The notes under the pieces are model-generated. The model did not search any database. It was not told the origin of the DNA and was given only the letters and a program-made list of their open reading frames with translations. From NCBI GenBank assembly GCA_017881145.1, contig JADGRG010000080.1:1-13647 (forward strand): a stretch of 13,647 nucleotides of DNA, in the 5' to 3' direction. Positions 1 through 7,190 of the stretch are shown one piece after another; within the stretch, counting starts at the first letter, position 1; each line of letters starts with the position of its first letter. The translations under genes were made by a program, and so were the position numbers. Source of the stretch: Sandaracinaceae bacterium. GTDB lineage: Bacteria > Myxococcota_A > Polyangia > Polyangiales > JAFGIB01.

Positions 1-416
1 AAGCTCGGCCAACCGCTGCCGGAGTCATATTTGTCGAGTGAGGAGAAGAGCGCTTCACCGCTCACCACGTCGACGTAGATCCCAGGGGCGTGATTGTCCC
101 AGTAGGCGTTGTGAAACGGCTCCTCGGTGCCGCACTCCTGGGTGACGCGAAACTGCTCTGCGTCGAGCTTCTGTTTCAGCTCTTCTTTGGTCGGGCTGCT
201 CAACTTGGTCTGCCTGGTCAACTTGGTCAACTTGGTATCCGCCGCCGTTGGCTGCAGCGCACTGGTGCTGGCCGGGCTCGCCAACACCGCGGCCTTGCGC
301 TTGGCGGGTGAGGCCTGCGCGGATGCCGAGCAAGCGGTGATGCCCGCGCAGAGCAAGACGAAGAGCGCTGCTGCGCTCGGGAACGCGACTCTTGTGCCAT
401 GCGCCCTTGCCTGCAT
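1..416 (-). CDS. msrB: Peptide-methionine (R)-S-oxide reductase MsrB, exported lipoprotein form (3' end beyond window)
   Basis: This enzyme reduces methionine-R-sulfoxide in damaged proteins. The first 138 codons are present; the rest, including the expected catalytic Cys region, lies beyond the left edge. Residues 1-28 form a signal peptide with lipobox ITAC and acceptor Cys29, so the protein should be lipid-anchored outside the inner membrane. A low-complexity linker (about 30-75) contains TKL-TKL-TRQ-TKL repeats. The MsrB core follows: FRVTQECGTEEPF, AYWDN, PGIYVDVVSGEALFSS and DKYDSGSGWPS. The VDVVSGE form is typical of zinc-free MsrBs. The SGxGWPS position that often holds a Cys is Ser here, while a Cys sits in TQECGTE and might be the resolving residue (inference). 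ATG at 416 is chosen because GGAGG ends 6 bases upstream. The gene lies 88 bases downstream of the DUF4388 gene on the same strand, with no clear terminator between them. Confidence 0.93.
   Translation of the reverse strand, partial: MQARAHGTRVAFPSAAALFVLLCAGITACSASAQASPAKRKAAVLASPASTSALQPTAADTKLTKLTRQTKLSSPTKEELKQKLDAEQFRVTQECGTEEPFHNAYWDNHAPGIYVDVVSGEALFSSLDKYDSGSGWPS
201..236. repeat. Four 9-base tandem units inside the msrB linker
   Basis: The units are caacttggt, ctgcctggt, caacttggt and caacttggt: three identical and one diverged. The period is a multiple of three, so it encodes repeated TKL triplets on the minus strand. It lies between the lipidated Cys and the catalytic domain, where changes in copy number would only alter tether length. 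Confidence 0.85.
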
Positions 417-422
417 CACTAG

Positions 423-427
423 CCTCC
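423..427 (-). promoter_or_regulatory. Ribosome binding site of msrB
   Basis: On the minus strand this reads GGAGG, 6 bases before the ATG at 416. It fixes the start there rather than at the adjacent GTG (417-419), which would leave only 3 bases of spacing. Confidence 0.7.
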
Positions 428-504
428 AACCCTGCTGCAACTGCCGGGGTCAGCGTAGTATGCCGTGGCAGCGCGAGCGAACCTCGTACACCCTCACCCG
501 CGCG

Positions 505-2619
505 TCACTTCCAGGGGAGGTTGATGAGGCCCGGACTGAGCAGGAGCCCCACGCCGGCTCCGATCGCGAGCGCTACCAGGATAAGCAGCACCGAGATGCG
601 CGCGGGCGGCTTCTGGTTCCACTCGATGGGGCGGCGGCGCAGCATGCGCTTGGCCAGCACCAGCGCGGTCGCGCTCTCCTCGGACACGCCCAGCACTTGG
701 CTCATGGCGCGGATGCCCAATGTGTCGGCTTCGAGTCGCTTGGCCGATTGCCCCGCGGACTCATCGGGCGGCCCATCCTCCTTGAGCGCGATCGCGTAGA
801 GCAGCCCGAGCGCAGGAGCAAGCTTGGTCGGATCGCTTTCGCGTGTGCCTAGCAAGGCTCGCAACTGCCGCCACTTGCCCTGCTGCAGCAGCTGCTCGAC
901 CTCGGGCACCAAAGCCAGCGCGGCATCACCACGTTTGGCTGGCGGTGGAATGGAAGTGACGAGTCGTGGCGGTGGCGGTGGCGCCTTCGAATGACGAGCG
1001 CCGCGCGCCGCTGACGGCGGCGGTGGTGGGACCGCGTCTTCCAGAGCGGGCTCGTGTTCGGGGGTTTGTGCCAACACACTCTGCAGCCGCGCCTGTAGGT
1101 CCATCGCCAAGAGGCGCGCGTGTGCGGGGCTCTCGGGTGCTAGCTGCGCCTCAATGCGCTGATGCAGCGCGTGGCAGGCTGTGCGCAGCTCGTGGTCGGA
1201 CGCAGCGAGCGGCAAACCGAGCCACGCGCGCGGATGCGCGCACTCCGCGCGGAAGCACTGAAGAACGAGGTCTGCGGCGAGCGTGCGTGCCTCGGCCACG
1301 GGGCCTTGCAGCACAACCGCCTTGGCGAGCTCTGCAGGGCGCGCGCCGTGCAGATAGTCATCGAGGATCTTGGCTCGCTCGTCGCTCCGCTGCACCTGCG
1401 CCGAGATGGGCCAGGCCTCGTACGATTGGCGTGCGCAGCGATCGACCGCGGCTGCCAAGCTGGGAGGCGCCAGCGAGCTCATCACCGAACGCAAGTCGGG
1501 CGGCGGCAGGCTCATGCGGCCAGGCAGCTTCACGGCGCCGGCACGCAAGAGCGCGAGCGTCAGAGCGTCGGAGCTTGCGGCAGGCAGAGCCTCGTTCTCC
1601 GGAAGGAGCTCGTGCAAGCGCTCGCGGATGTCGCGCACCGTCTCCGCGTCAGCCAGGAGCGGAGCGAGCTTGCCGAGGCCGAGGGCGCAGAGCCAGGCCT
1701 CGATCGCATGCGGCACCGCTTCCACGACCACCGGACGATCGCCGAGCTGTTCGAGCACGCGCGTCAGATCCCCCGCCGCCATCCGCTGCGACGCCAACAA
1801 GAGCGCCGTCATTGGGTGCAAGCGCAGCACGAGCTCGCCGTCGGCGACCGAGTCTTCCAGCACAAAGCGCGCCTGACACGCCGGCCCGTTGCAGGCAGCG
1901 ATCACCTGCTCGCTGAGCTGAGCGCAGAGCAGTTGCAAGAGACTGCCGCCGGTGATCGCACCCTGCCTCAAGAGGGCTTGGCCCAGCCGCACGCCGCTGG
2001 CTCGGGCCAGATCGAGCGCAGCGTCCAGCACAGGCTGCGTCACTTCGCCGCTACGCACCGCCAGAACGCCAAGCCGCTCGCTGAACAAGGACGAGCGCGA
2101 GAACACGGGCATGCCGCGCACGAAGCAAATCTCGCGCTCCAGCGCGGCCGTGGTCAGCACCAACCGGCCGGTGAGCCAGCGCTCGGCGACCGCGATCAGC
2201 AGCGGGCCGAGCTCGAGGTTGCCGACCGTGGCTTCCCAGGCACGCGCAGGCGCAGCGTCGGCCGCGGAACCTGCGACGCCCGGCGAGCCGAGCAGCGCTT
2301 TGACCACGCGCTCGGCGCCGATGCTGCGAGGCACCACGGCGCTGGCTTCGTCGATGGCGTCGCGCGTTGCCGGATCGCCCAGGCGAAAGACCGTCACACC
2401 GCGCTGCTTGCGACGCAGAATCCGACACAAGCTGCCTGCGCCAGGTGGTCCGGGATCTTCCGAGACCAGCACGACGCTGGGCTCGAACTCGGTCAGCGAG
2501 GCCAGTGCCTCCATCGCATCGTCGCGCACCTCGGCGGTGGCACCGGCGGCTTGGGCCGCTCGCACCAGCGCATCGCGAAAGGCGGAAGGAGGCTCGATGA
2601 GGAGAATGCTCGCGCTCAT
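505..2619 (-). CDS. Pseudo-receiver / DUF4388 (PATAN) protein with C-terminal membrane anchor
   Basis: This is a 704-residue protein of unknown precise role. Residues 1-110 look like a response-regulator receiver fold (ILLIEPP, SVVLVSEDPGPPG, VVPRSIGAERVVKALL). The acidic pair, phospho-acceptor Asp and KP lysine are all missing or replaced, so phosphorylation is unlikely. About 131-285 match the PATAN/DUF4388 family (LELGPLLIAVAERWLTGRL, then an FVRGMPVFSRSS-like core), found in gliding and signalling proteins of Myxococcota. About 455-515 resemble a J-domain helix pair (WLGLPLAASDHELRTACHAL) without HPD. A proline-rich linker (525-560), a short helical region (565-665), and one membrane helix (about 675-697) near the C-terminus follow. 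This topology leaves nearly the whole protein cytosolic. The ATG overlaps the stop of the upstream coiled-coil gene (ATGA), implying translational coupling. The domain calls are from sequence; any signalling role is inference. Confidence 0.85.
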   Translation of the reverse strand: MSASILLIEPPSAFRDALVRAAQAAGATAEVRDDAMEALASLTEFEPSVVLVSEDPGPPGAGSLCRILRRKQRGVTVFRLGDPATRDAIDEASAVVPRSIGAERVVKALLGSPGVAGSAADAAPARAWEATVGNLELGPLLIAVAERWLTGRLVLTTAALEREICFVRGMPVFSRSSLFSERLGVLAVRSGEVTQPVLDAALDLARASGVRLGQALLRQGAITGGSLLQLLCAQLSEQVIAACNGPACQARFVLEDSVADGELVLRLHPMTALLLASQRMAAGDLTRVLEQLGDRPVVVEAVPHAIEAWLCALGLGKLAPLLADAETVRDIRERLHELLPENEALPAASSDALTLALLRAGAVKLPGRMSLPPPDLRSVMSSLAPPSLAAAVDRCARQSYEAWPISAQVQRSDERAKILDDYLHGARPAELAKAVVLQGPVAEARTLAADLVLQCFRAECAHPRAWLGLPLAASDHELRTACHALHQRIEAQLAPESPAHARLLAMDLQARLQSVLAQTPEHEPALEDAVPPPPPSAARGARHSKAPPPPPRLVTSIPPPAKRGDAALALVPEVEQLLQQGKWRQLRALLGTRESDPTKLAPALGLLYAIALKEDGPPDESAGQSAKRLEADTLGIRAMSQVLGVSEESATALVLAKRMLRRRPIEWNQKPPARISVLLILVALAIGAGVGLLLSPGLINLPWK

Positions 2620-4007
2620 CGCGTGCCCTTCGGCCCGTCACCGGGGCCTTTAGCGGGCCCCCGCGTCGGGATGAAGATCTGCTCTTCCTGCACCTGGTTG
2701 ACGGAATACGAGGTGCCGACTCGCGGGCGTGCCGGCTCTTCTCTCGGCGCAGCAGGTGGCGGTGCTGGCGCCTGCCGAGCGGCTTCCAGCTCCGGCATCG
2801 GCACGGTCGGACGGTCGGCGCGAAACCCTGCCAGCGTCGACGAACGACCTGGACGCGCAGAAGGCGAACCCCGAGCAGAGAGCGTGCTGGTCAGCTCCTC
2901 ACGCATGAGATCCTGCTCCACATGCGCTTCGGCAAGCTGCGTCCGCAGGCCGTCCAGCTCGGCTGAGAGTCGCGCGATCTCCGCCTTGAGCTTCACGCCA
3001 CGCTGCTTCTCGTTGTCGAGCATCGCCCAACGCGTGGTTTTGTGCTCTTCAAGCTCCTGCGTCGCCTGCGCATGCTCGACGCGCAAAGCCGCAAGCTCGA
3101 CCTGCGCGCTCTGGCTCTCGGCCAGCGCCGCCCTCAGCTGCTGACTCGCCTGATCACGCTCTTGGCGCAAAGCCAGAAGCTCCGCGCTCGACCGCTCTGC
3201 TTCCGCGGCCGCAAAACGCTCCGCCGCCTGCGCGCTCTCACCTCGCGCACGCGCCTCCGCCAGCTCTGCGGCCAAAGCCACCCGGGTCTGTTCCAGTGCC
3301 GCGCTGGTCTGCAGCAGCTCTACGACGCGCACTCGGTGCTGCTCAAGCTCGGTCTGCGCCTCAGCCAAAGCCTGCCGCTCTTCCGAAAGGCTTTGCGCCG
3401 AATCCGCCAGGCGCGAGTCCTGCTCCTGCTTGCCCTGCAGGAGCTCCGCGATGCGTCCGTCGGCGGCACCGAGCGCAGAGCGCAAATCGTCACGCTCGGT
3501 CGCAGATCGCTGGCTCGTTTCGCTGGCGTGCCGCAAGCGCGCCGCCGTGTCGACGAATGACTCTTCGATCGCCAATAGACGCTTTTCGAAGTGCTCTTTG
3601 GCTTCGAGCAGGGCTCTGGCCTGCGCGCGCGCCTCACTGGCATCTCGCTCGGCCGACGCCGCGCGCTCCTGGGCCGCCTGCACGCGCCCCTGCTCAACCG
3701 TTGCTGCCCGCGCGCGATCTTGCAGCGCCGTGACCACGCGCTGCCAGGTGTCGGCGCGCTCACCGAGCGCACCCTGCATGCGTACGTGCAGCTCTTGCAG
3801 ATCCTTTTCGTGCTCTGCTTCGCGCTTCTGCGCTGCTGCTCGCGCGGCCGATACTTGCGAAAGCGCCTCGGCGTGGGCGCGTGCAAGACGCTCCTGCTCC
3901 GCGCTCGCCAGCGCGCGATGAGCGGATAGCTCCGCAGCAGCCAGCAGCAGCGCTGCTTCGAGCCAGTTGGCATCGTCACTCGGCGGGTGTTTACGTTCCT
4001 CGGTCAA
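2616..4007 (-). CDS. Long coiled-coil protein with proline-rich C-terminal tail
   Basis: This is a 463-residue protein with no recognised enzyme domain. About 30-375 is an almost uninterrupted Ala/Glu/Arg/Gln-rich heptad region predicted to form a long coiled coil. About 376-463 is disordered and rich in Pro, Ser and Arg (RQAPAPPPAAPREEPARPR) and ends in a basic, Gly/Pro-rich stretch. There is no signal peptide or membrane segment, so it is probably cytosolic. The start is uncertain: the reading frame opens with TTG at 4007, no ATG or GTG lies between it and the upstream stop, and no clear Shine-Dalgarno is seen. It overlaps the DUF4388 gene by 4 bases, so the two products are probably made together and may interact. 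Weak similarity to many coiled-coil proteins (SMC-like, polarity or cytoskeletal scaffolds) would be composition-driven and should not be read as homology. Confidence 0.8.
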   Translation of the reverse strand: MTEERKHPPSDDANWLEAALLLAAAELSAHRALASAEQERLARAHAEALSQVSAARAAAQKREAEHEKDLQELHVRMQGALGERADTWQRVVTALQDRARAATVEQGRVQAAQERAASAERDASEARAQARALLEAKEHFEKRLLAIEESFVDTAARLRHASETSQRSATERDDLRSALGAADGRIAELLQGKQEQDSRLADSAQSLSEERQALAEAQTELEQHRVRVVELLQTSAALEQTRVALAAELAEARARGESAQAAERFAAAEAERSSAELLALRQERDQASQQLRAALAESQSAQVELAALRVEHAQATQELEEHKTTRWAMLDNEKQRGVKLKAEIARLSAELDGLRTQLAEAHVEQDLMREELTSTLSARGSPSARPGRSSTLAGFRADRPTVPMPELEAARQAPAPPPAAPREEPARPRVGTSYSVNQVQEEQIFIPTRGPAKGPGDGPKGTR

Positions 4008-4019
4008 AGCGCTGACTTA

Positions 4020-4046
4020 CAAGCGTAAACCCACGCTTCGCGCTTG
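4020..4046. other. Inverted repeat just upstream of the coiled-coil gene
   Basis: CAAGCG (4020-4025) pairs with CGCTTG (4041-4046). A competing partner, CGCTT, lies at 4034-4038. The element starts 13 bases upstream of the TTG at 4007 and would lie in that gene's leader RNA, where a hairpin could limit access to a poor ribosome site. Confidence 0.35.
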
Positions 4047-4054
4047 AGAACTGG

Positions 4055-4087
4055 TGTGCACTTGTGCATGACGCAGCAAGTGTGCAT
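4055..4087. repeat. Three TGTGCA direct repeats between divergent genes
   Basis: TGTGCA occurs at 4055-4060, 4063-4068 and 4081-4086, the last two extended to TGTGCAT. They lie in the 246-base gap between the coiled-coil gene and the glycosyltransferase gene. Repeated hexamers here could be protein-binding sites, but no regulator is identified. Confidence 0.4.
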
Positions 4088-4148
4088 ACCTGCGACCTGA
4101 CGTGACTCGCCCGCTGCATGTAGTCTTACCACCCCGTCCCCGAGGTCC

Positions 4149-4211
4149 AGGCCTGGCGTCGAGGCCTGGCGTCGAGGCCTGGCGTCGAGGCCTGGCGTCG
4201 AGGCCTGGCGT
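4149..4211. repeat. 13-base perfect tandem repeat (about 4.9 copies)
   Basis: The unit aggcctggcgtcg runs four times without mismatch (4149-4200), followed by an 11-base fifth copy (4201-4211). Each unit contains the palindrome AGGCCT. The period is not a multiple of three, so the repeat is unlikely to be coding. It ends 42 bases before the ATG of the glycosyltransferase gene, in its probable promoter or leader. Confidence 0.95.
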
Positions 4212-4253
4212 GCACGCGTGATAGCCTGCCCGCCGCGCGTAGCTCATAAACCG

Positions 4254-4940
4254 ATGCAACTCTCAGTCATCATCCCCGCCTACAACGAAGCCGCGACGCT
4301 CGAAGAGGTCGTACGCCGTGTCGAGTCCGCCCTGACCGACAAAGAGATCATCGTCGTCGACGACTGTTCCACCGACGGCACTGCGCGCTTGGGAGAGCGG
4401 CTGCAGAGCGAGGGCCGGATCCGCCTGCTGCGACACGAGCAGAACCAGGGCAAGGGTGCCGCGCTGCGCACCGGCTTTGCGCATGCCCAGGGCGACATGG
4501 TGATCGTCCAGGACGCCGACCTCGAATACGACCCGGCCGAGATCCCCAAGCTGATGAAGCCGATTCTGGACAACAAGGCCGACGTGGTCTTCGGCTCGCG
4601 CTTCATCGGAGGCGACAGCCATCGGGTGCTCTACTTCTGGCACTCGATGGGCAATCGTTTCCTGACGCTGGTCTCCAACATGTTCACCGACCTGAACCTC
4701 ACGGATATGGAGGTCTGCTACAAGCTCTTCCGCCGCGAGGTCATCCAGAGCATCCGGATCGAGGAGTCACGCTTCGGCTTCGAGCCCGAGATCACCGCCA
4801 AGGTCGCCAAAGGCCACTACCGGATCTACGAAGCCGGCATCAGCTACAGCGGGCGCACCTACGCCGAGGGCAAGAAGATCGGTTGGCGCGACGGGGTGAG
4901 AGCCCTGTGGTGCATCCTGAAGTACAACCTGCGCCCCTGA
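4254..4940 (+). CDS. Family 2 glycosyltransferase, polyprenyl-phosphate sugar synthase-like
   Basis: This 228-residue protein has a complete GT-A fold of the DPM1-like GT2 group, which transfers a sugar from a nucleotide donor, often to a polyprenyl phosphate carrier. Visible motifs are VIIPAYNEAATLEEV (5-19), EIIVVDDCSTDGT (31-43), KGAALRTGF (67-75), the metal-binding QDADLEYDP (86-94) and FGSRFIGG (113-120). The acceptor-side region MEVCYKLFRREV and FGFEPEITAKVAK (about 152-186) follows. It stops soon after the catalytic domain with no membrane helices, so it is soluble or peripheral. The ATG at 4254 starts right at the conserved MQLSVIIPAYNE. A GTG at 4218 would add 12 residues not expected for the family. 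No strong Shine-Dalgarno is seen. The true sugar and acceptor cannot be told from sequence. Confidence 0.93.
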   Translation: MQLSVIIPAYNEAATLEEVVRRVESALTDKEIIVVDDCSTDGTARLGERLQSEGRIRLLRHEQNQGKGAALRTGFAHAQGDMVIVQDADLEYDPAEIPKLMKPILDNKADVVFGSRFIGGDSHRVLYFWHSMGNRFLTLVSNMFTDLNLTDMEVCYKLFRREVIQSIRIEESRFGFEPEITAKVAKGHYRIYEAGISYSGRTYAEGKKIGWRDGVRALWCILKYNLRP

Positions 4941-4996
4941 CACCGGCACGTACGTCACCGAAGCGCGTGGTTGATCAAGCGCCAACAGACATTAAA

Positions 4997-5047
4997 CGAA
5001 GAACGCTCCAGCCGGCGTGTAGAACGCGCAGACCGGAGCGTTTCTCG
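4997..5047. terminator. Bidirectional hairpin terminator between the GT2 gene and dnaK
   Basis: AACGCTCC (5002-5009) pairs with GGAGCGTT (5035-5042). The stem extends outward through a G.T pair and one mismatch to CGA/TCG, and an inner GCGT/ACGC stem (5015-5018, 5024-5027) sits in the loop. T-rich sequence follows on both strands (tttctcg forward, tttaat in reverse). It lies in the 145-base gap between convergent genes and probably ends both transcripts. Confidence 0.75.
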
Positions 5048-5085
5048 TATATGCCTCGGCAGGTATGCAACCAGCCGAGCGCTCG

Positions 5086-7044
5086 TCAGGAGCCTTCTTC
5101 GTATTCGGCGTCGATGACGTCGTCCTGCTTCTTCTTGGCTTCGCCGCCACCAGCTGCGCCACCGCCAGCTGCGCCCGATGCTCCCGGAGCGCCAGGTCCA
5201 CCAGGTCCACCAGGTCCACCAGGTCCACCCGCGCCGCCACCAGCTGCACCGGCATAAGCCTGCTGTGCGACTTCGTGCATGACCTTCTCGAGCGCTTCGG
5301 TGCCGGTCTTGATGCCGTCCTTATCCTGCTTGTCGATAGCAGAGCGCAGCTTGACGATCTGCTCCTTGATCGCGGCCAGCTTGTCGGCCGGGAGCTTGTC
5401 CTTGGTCTCGTCCAGGGTCTTTTCGACCTGGTAGCAGAGCTGGTCGGCGCGGTTTCGAGCCTCCACCTCGTTGCGACGAGCCTTGTCCTCTTCTTCGTGC
5501 TTCTTGGCCTCGTCGACCATCTTCTGGATCTCTTGCTCACTCAGACCGCTGTTGGCGGTGATGGTGATCTTCTGATCCTTGCCAGTGGCTTCGTCGCGCG
5601 CGGTGACGCTCAGAATGCCGTTGGCATCGATGTCGAAGGTGACCTTGACCTTGGGCACGCCACGCTGCGCGGCCATGATGCCTTCGAGGTGGAAGCGGCC
5701 CAGGGTGCGGTTCAAGCGTGCCTCGGCGCGCTCGCCCTGCAGCACGTGGATCTCGACCTTGGTCTGGTTGTCCTCGGCCGTGGAGAAGACCTCTTCACGG
5801 CGCGTGGGGATGGTGGTGTTGCGCTCGATGAGCGTGGTCATCACGCCGCCGAGCGTCTCGACGCCCAGAGAGAGCGGGGTGACGTCCAGCAGCACCATGT
5901 CTTTGACTTCGCCCGAGAGCACACCGGCCTGCACCGCCGCGCCGATCGCGACGACTTCGTCCGGGTTCACACCCTTGTGCGGTTCCTTGCCGAAGAACTT
6001 CTTGACGGCTTCCTGCACCATCGGGATACGCGTGGAGCCGCCGACCAACACCACTTCCTGGATGTCGCTCGGGCTCTTGTTGGCATCCGCCAGGGCCTTC
6101 TTGGTCGGCTCCAACGTGCGCTGCACCAGCTCTTCGATCATTGACTCGAACTTGGCGCGCGTCAGCCGAATGTTCATGTGCTTCGGGCCCGACGCATCGG
6201 CCGTGAGGAAGGGCAGATTGATGGTGGTCTCGAGCTTGCTGGAAAGCTCGATCTTGGCCTTCTCCGCGGCGTCCTTCAGACGCTGCACGACCATCTTGTC
6301 GTTGCTGACGTCGATGCCCTGGTCCTTCTTGAACTCAGCTGCCAGGTAGTCGATCACGCGGTTGTCGACGTCGTCGCCGCCGAGCTGCGTGTCGCCGTTG
6401 GTGCTGATCACCTGCACCACGTTGTCGCTCACCTCGAGGATCGAGATGTCGAAGGTGCCGCCGCCGAAGTCGTAGACCGCGATGACTTCGTCGGTCTTCT
6501 TGTCGAGGCCGTAGGCGAGCGCCGCGGCGGTCGGCTCGTTGACGATGCGCTTGACGTCCAAGCCGGCGATGCGGCCTGCATCCTTGGTCGCCTGACGCTG
6601 CGCGTCGTTGAAGTAAGCCGGCACGGTGATCACCGCTTCGGTGACTTCTTCGCCGAGGTAATTCTCGGCGGCGCGCTTCAGCTTGCGCAGCACGTGCGCG
6701 CTGACTTCCGGCGGCGCCATTTCCTTGTCACGTGCGGTGAGCATGATGTCGCCGTTAGCGCGGCGAGTGATCTTGAAGGGCAGACGCTTGATGTCGGAGG
6801 CCTGGATCTCGTCGAAGCGACGGCCGATGAAGCGCTTGGCTGAGAAGACGGTACCTTCCGGGTTGGTGATGGCTTGGCGCTTGGCGATCTGGCCGACCAG
6901 GATCTCGCCCTGCTCGTCCCACGCCACAACCGAAGGCGTGATGCGATCACCCTCCTCGTTCACGATGACCTTGGGCTCTTTGCCCTCCATGATCGCGACG
7001 ACCGAGTTCGTCGTGCCGAGGTCGATGCCGATGATCTTGCCCAT
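5086..7044 (-). CDS. dnaK: Hsp70 chaperone DnaK
   Basis: This is a 652-residue ATP-dependent chaperone that binds exposed hydrophobic segments with J-protein and GrpE partners. The ATPase domain shows GIDLGTTNSVVAI (6-18), the autophosphorylation-loop region YDFGGGTFDIS (191-201) and VLVGGSTRIPMVQ (332-344). The interdomain linker VLLDVTPLSLGVET (384-397) and substrate-binding domain (398-500) follow, then the helical lid (500-600). The region LGRFHLEGIMAAQRGVP differs from the usual proline-rich form. The tail (599-652) is unusual: GGPGG repeats, then KKKQDDVIDAEYEEGS, with no EEVKD-type end. ATG at 7044 has AGGAGG 10 bases upstream and matches the family start; a 70-residue upstream extension in the same frame is not DnaK-like. 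No grpE or dnaJ is adjacent in this window. Confidence 0.98.
   Translation of the reverse strand: MGKIIGIDLGTTNSVVAIMEGKEPKVIVNEEGDRITPSVVAWDEQGEILVGQIAKRQAITNPEGTVFSAKRFIGRRFDEIQASDIKRLPFKITRRANGDIMLTARDKEMAPPEVSAHVLRKLKRAAENYLGEEVTEAVITVPAYFNDAQRQATKDAGRIAGLDVKRIVNEPTAAALAYGLDKKTDEVIAVYDFGGGTFDISILEVSDNVVQVISTNGDTQLGGDDVDNRVIDYLAAEFKKDQGIDVSNDKMVVQRLKDAAEKAKIELSSKLETTINLPFLTADASGPKHMNIRLTRAKFESMIEELVQRTLEPTKKALADANKSPSDIQEVVLVGGSTRIPMVQEAVKKFFGKEPHKGVNPDEVVAIGAAVQAGVLSGEVKDMVLLDVTPLSLGVETLGGVMTTLIERNTTIPTRREEVFSTAEDNQTKVEIHVLQGERAEARLNRTLGRFHLEGIMAAQRGVPKVKVTFDIDANGILSVTARDEATGKDQKITITANSGLSEQEIQKMVDEAKKHEEEDKARRNEVEARNRADQLCYQVEKTLDETKDKLPADKLAAIKEQIVKLRSAIDKQDKDGIKTGTEALEKVMHEVAQQAYAGAAGGGAGGPGGPGGPGGPGAPGASGAAGGGAAGGGEAKKKQDDVIDAEYEEGS
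5192..5229. repeat. 9-base tandem repeat in the dnaK tail
   Basis: The unit ccaccaggt is repeated about four times (plus-strand reading) and encodes a GGP/GPG collagen-like run on the minus strand (residues about 606-618). Repetition at the DNA level as well as in the protein suggests recent slippage expansion of the disordered tail. Confidence 0.9.
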
Positions 7045-7054
7045 GGTGGCGTGT

Positions 7055-7060
7055 CCTCCT
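7055..7060 (-). promoter_or_regulatory. Ribosome binding site of dnaK
   Basis: On the minus strand this reads AGGAGG, 10 bases before the ATG at 7044. It is the best Shine-Dalgarno in the window and decides the start over the longer open frame. Confidence 0.85.
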
Positions 7061-7114
7061 GAAAGCTGGCTGCTCTTGTCTGCAACCGCGTGCCGGTACG
7101 CCCGGCCAATCTGA

Positions 7115-7133
7115 AACCGGCGCCGGGCCGGTT
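7115..7133. other. Hairpin in the dnaK leader
   Basis: AACCGGC (7115-7121) pairs with GCCGGTT (7127-7133) around a 5-base loop, giving a 7-bp GC-rich stem in the 5' leader about 70 bases before the start codon. It could affect mRNA stability or translation of dnaK; no function is shown. Confidence 0.45.
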
Positions 7134-7190
7134 CGTTGTCTGTGTCTCGACCGGTGCGGATGCCCGGTCGACCCTCTTGTTCTGCGGCGC

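Noticed and set aside
1162..3144. 660-codon open frame on the plus strand
   Set aside because: It is antisense to the DUF4388 and coiled-coil genes, crosses both, and its product is low-complexity His/Arg/Gln-rich with no family motif. It reflects high GC codon bias.
4218..4253. Upstream GTG start for the glycosyltransferase
   Set aside because: It would place the start against the tandem repeat and add 12 residues before the conserved N-terminal strand of the family.
4017..4259. 80-codon minus-strand frame covering the 13-base repeats
   Set aside because: The repeat period is not a multiple of three and the product is an arbitrary basic sequence; there is no ribosome site.
5192..5229. CRISPR-like repeat
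   Set aside because: The units are adjacent 9-base copies without spacers and lie inside the dnaK coding region.
5065..6144. 359-codon plus-strand frame opposite dnaK
   Set aside because: It is an antisense shadow of a highly conserved gene, with no independent motif or ribosome site.
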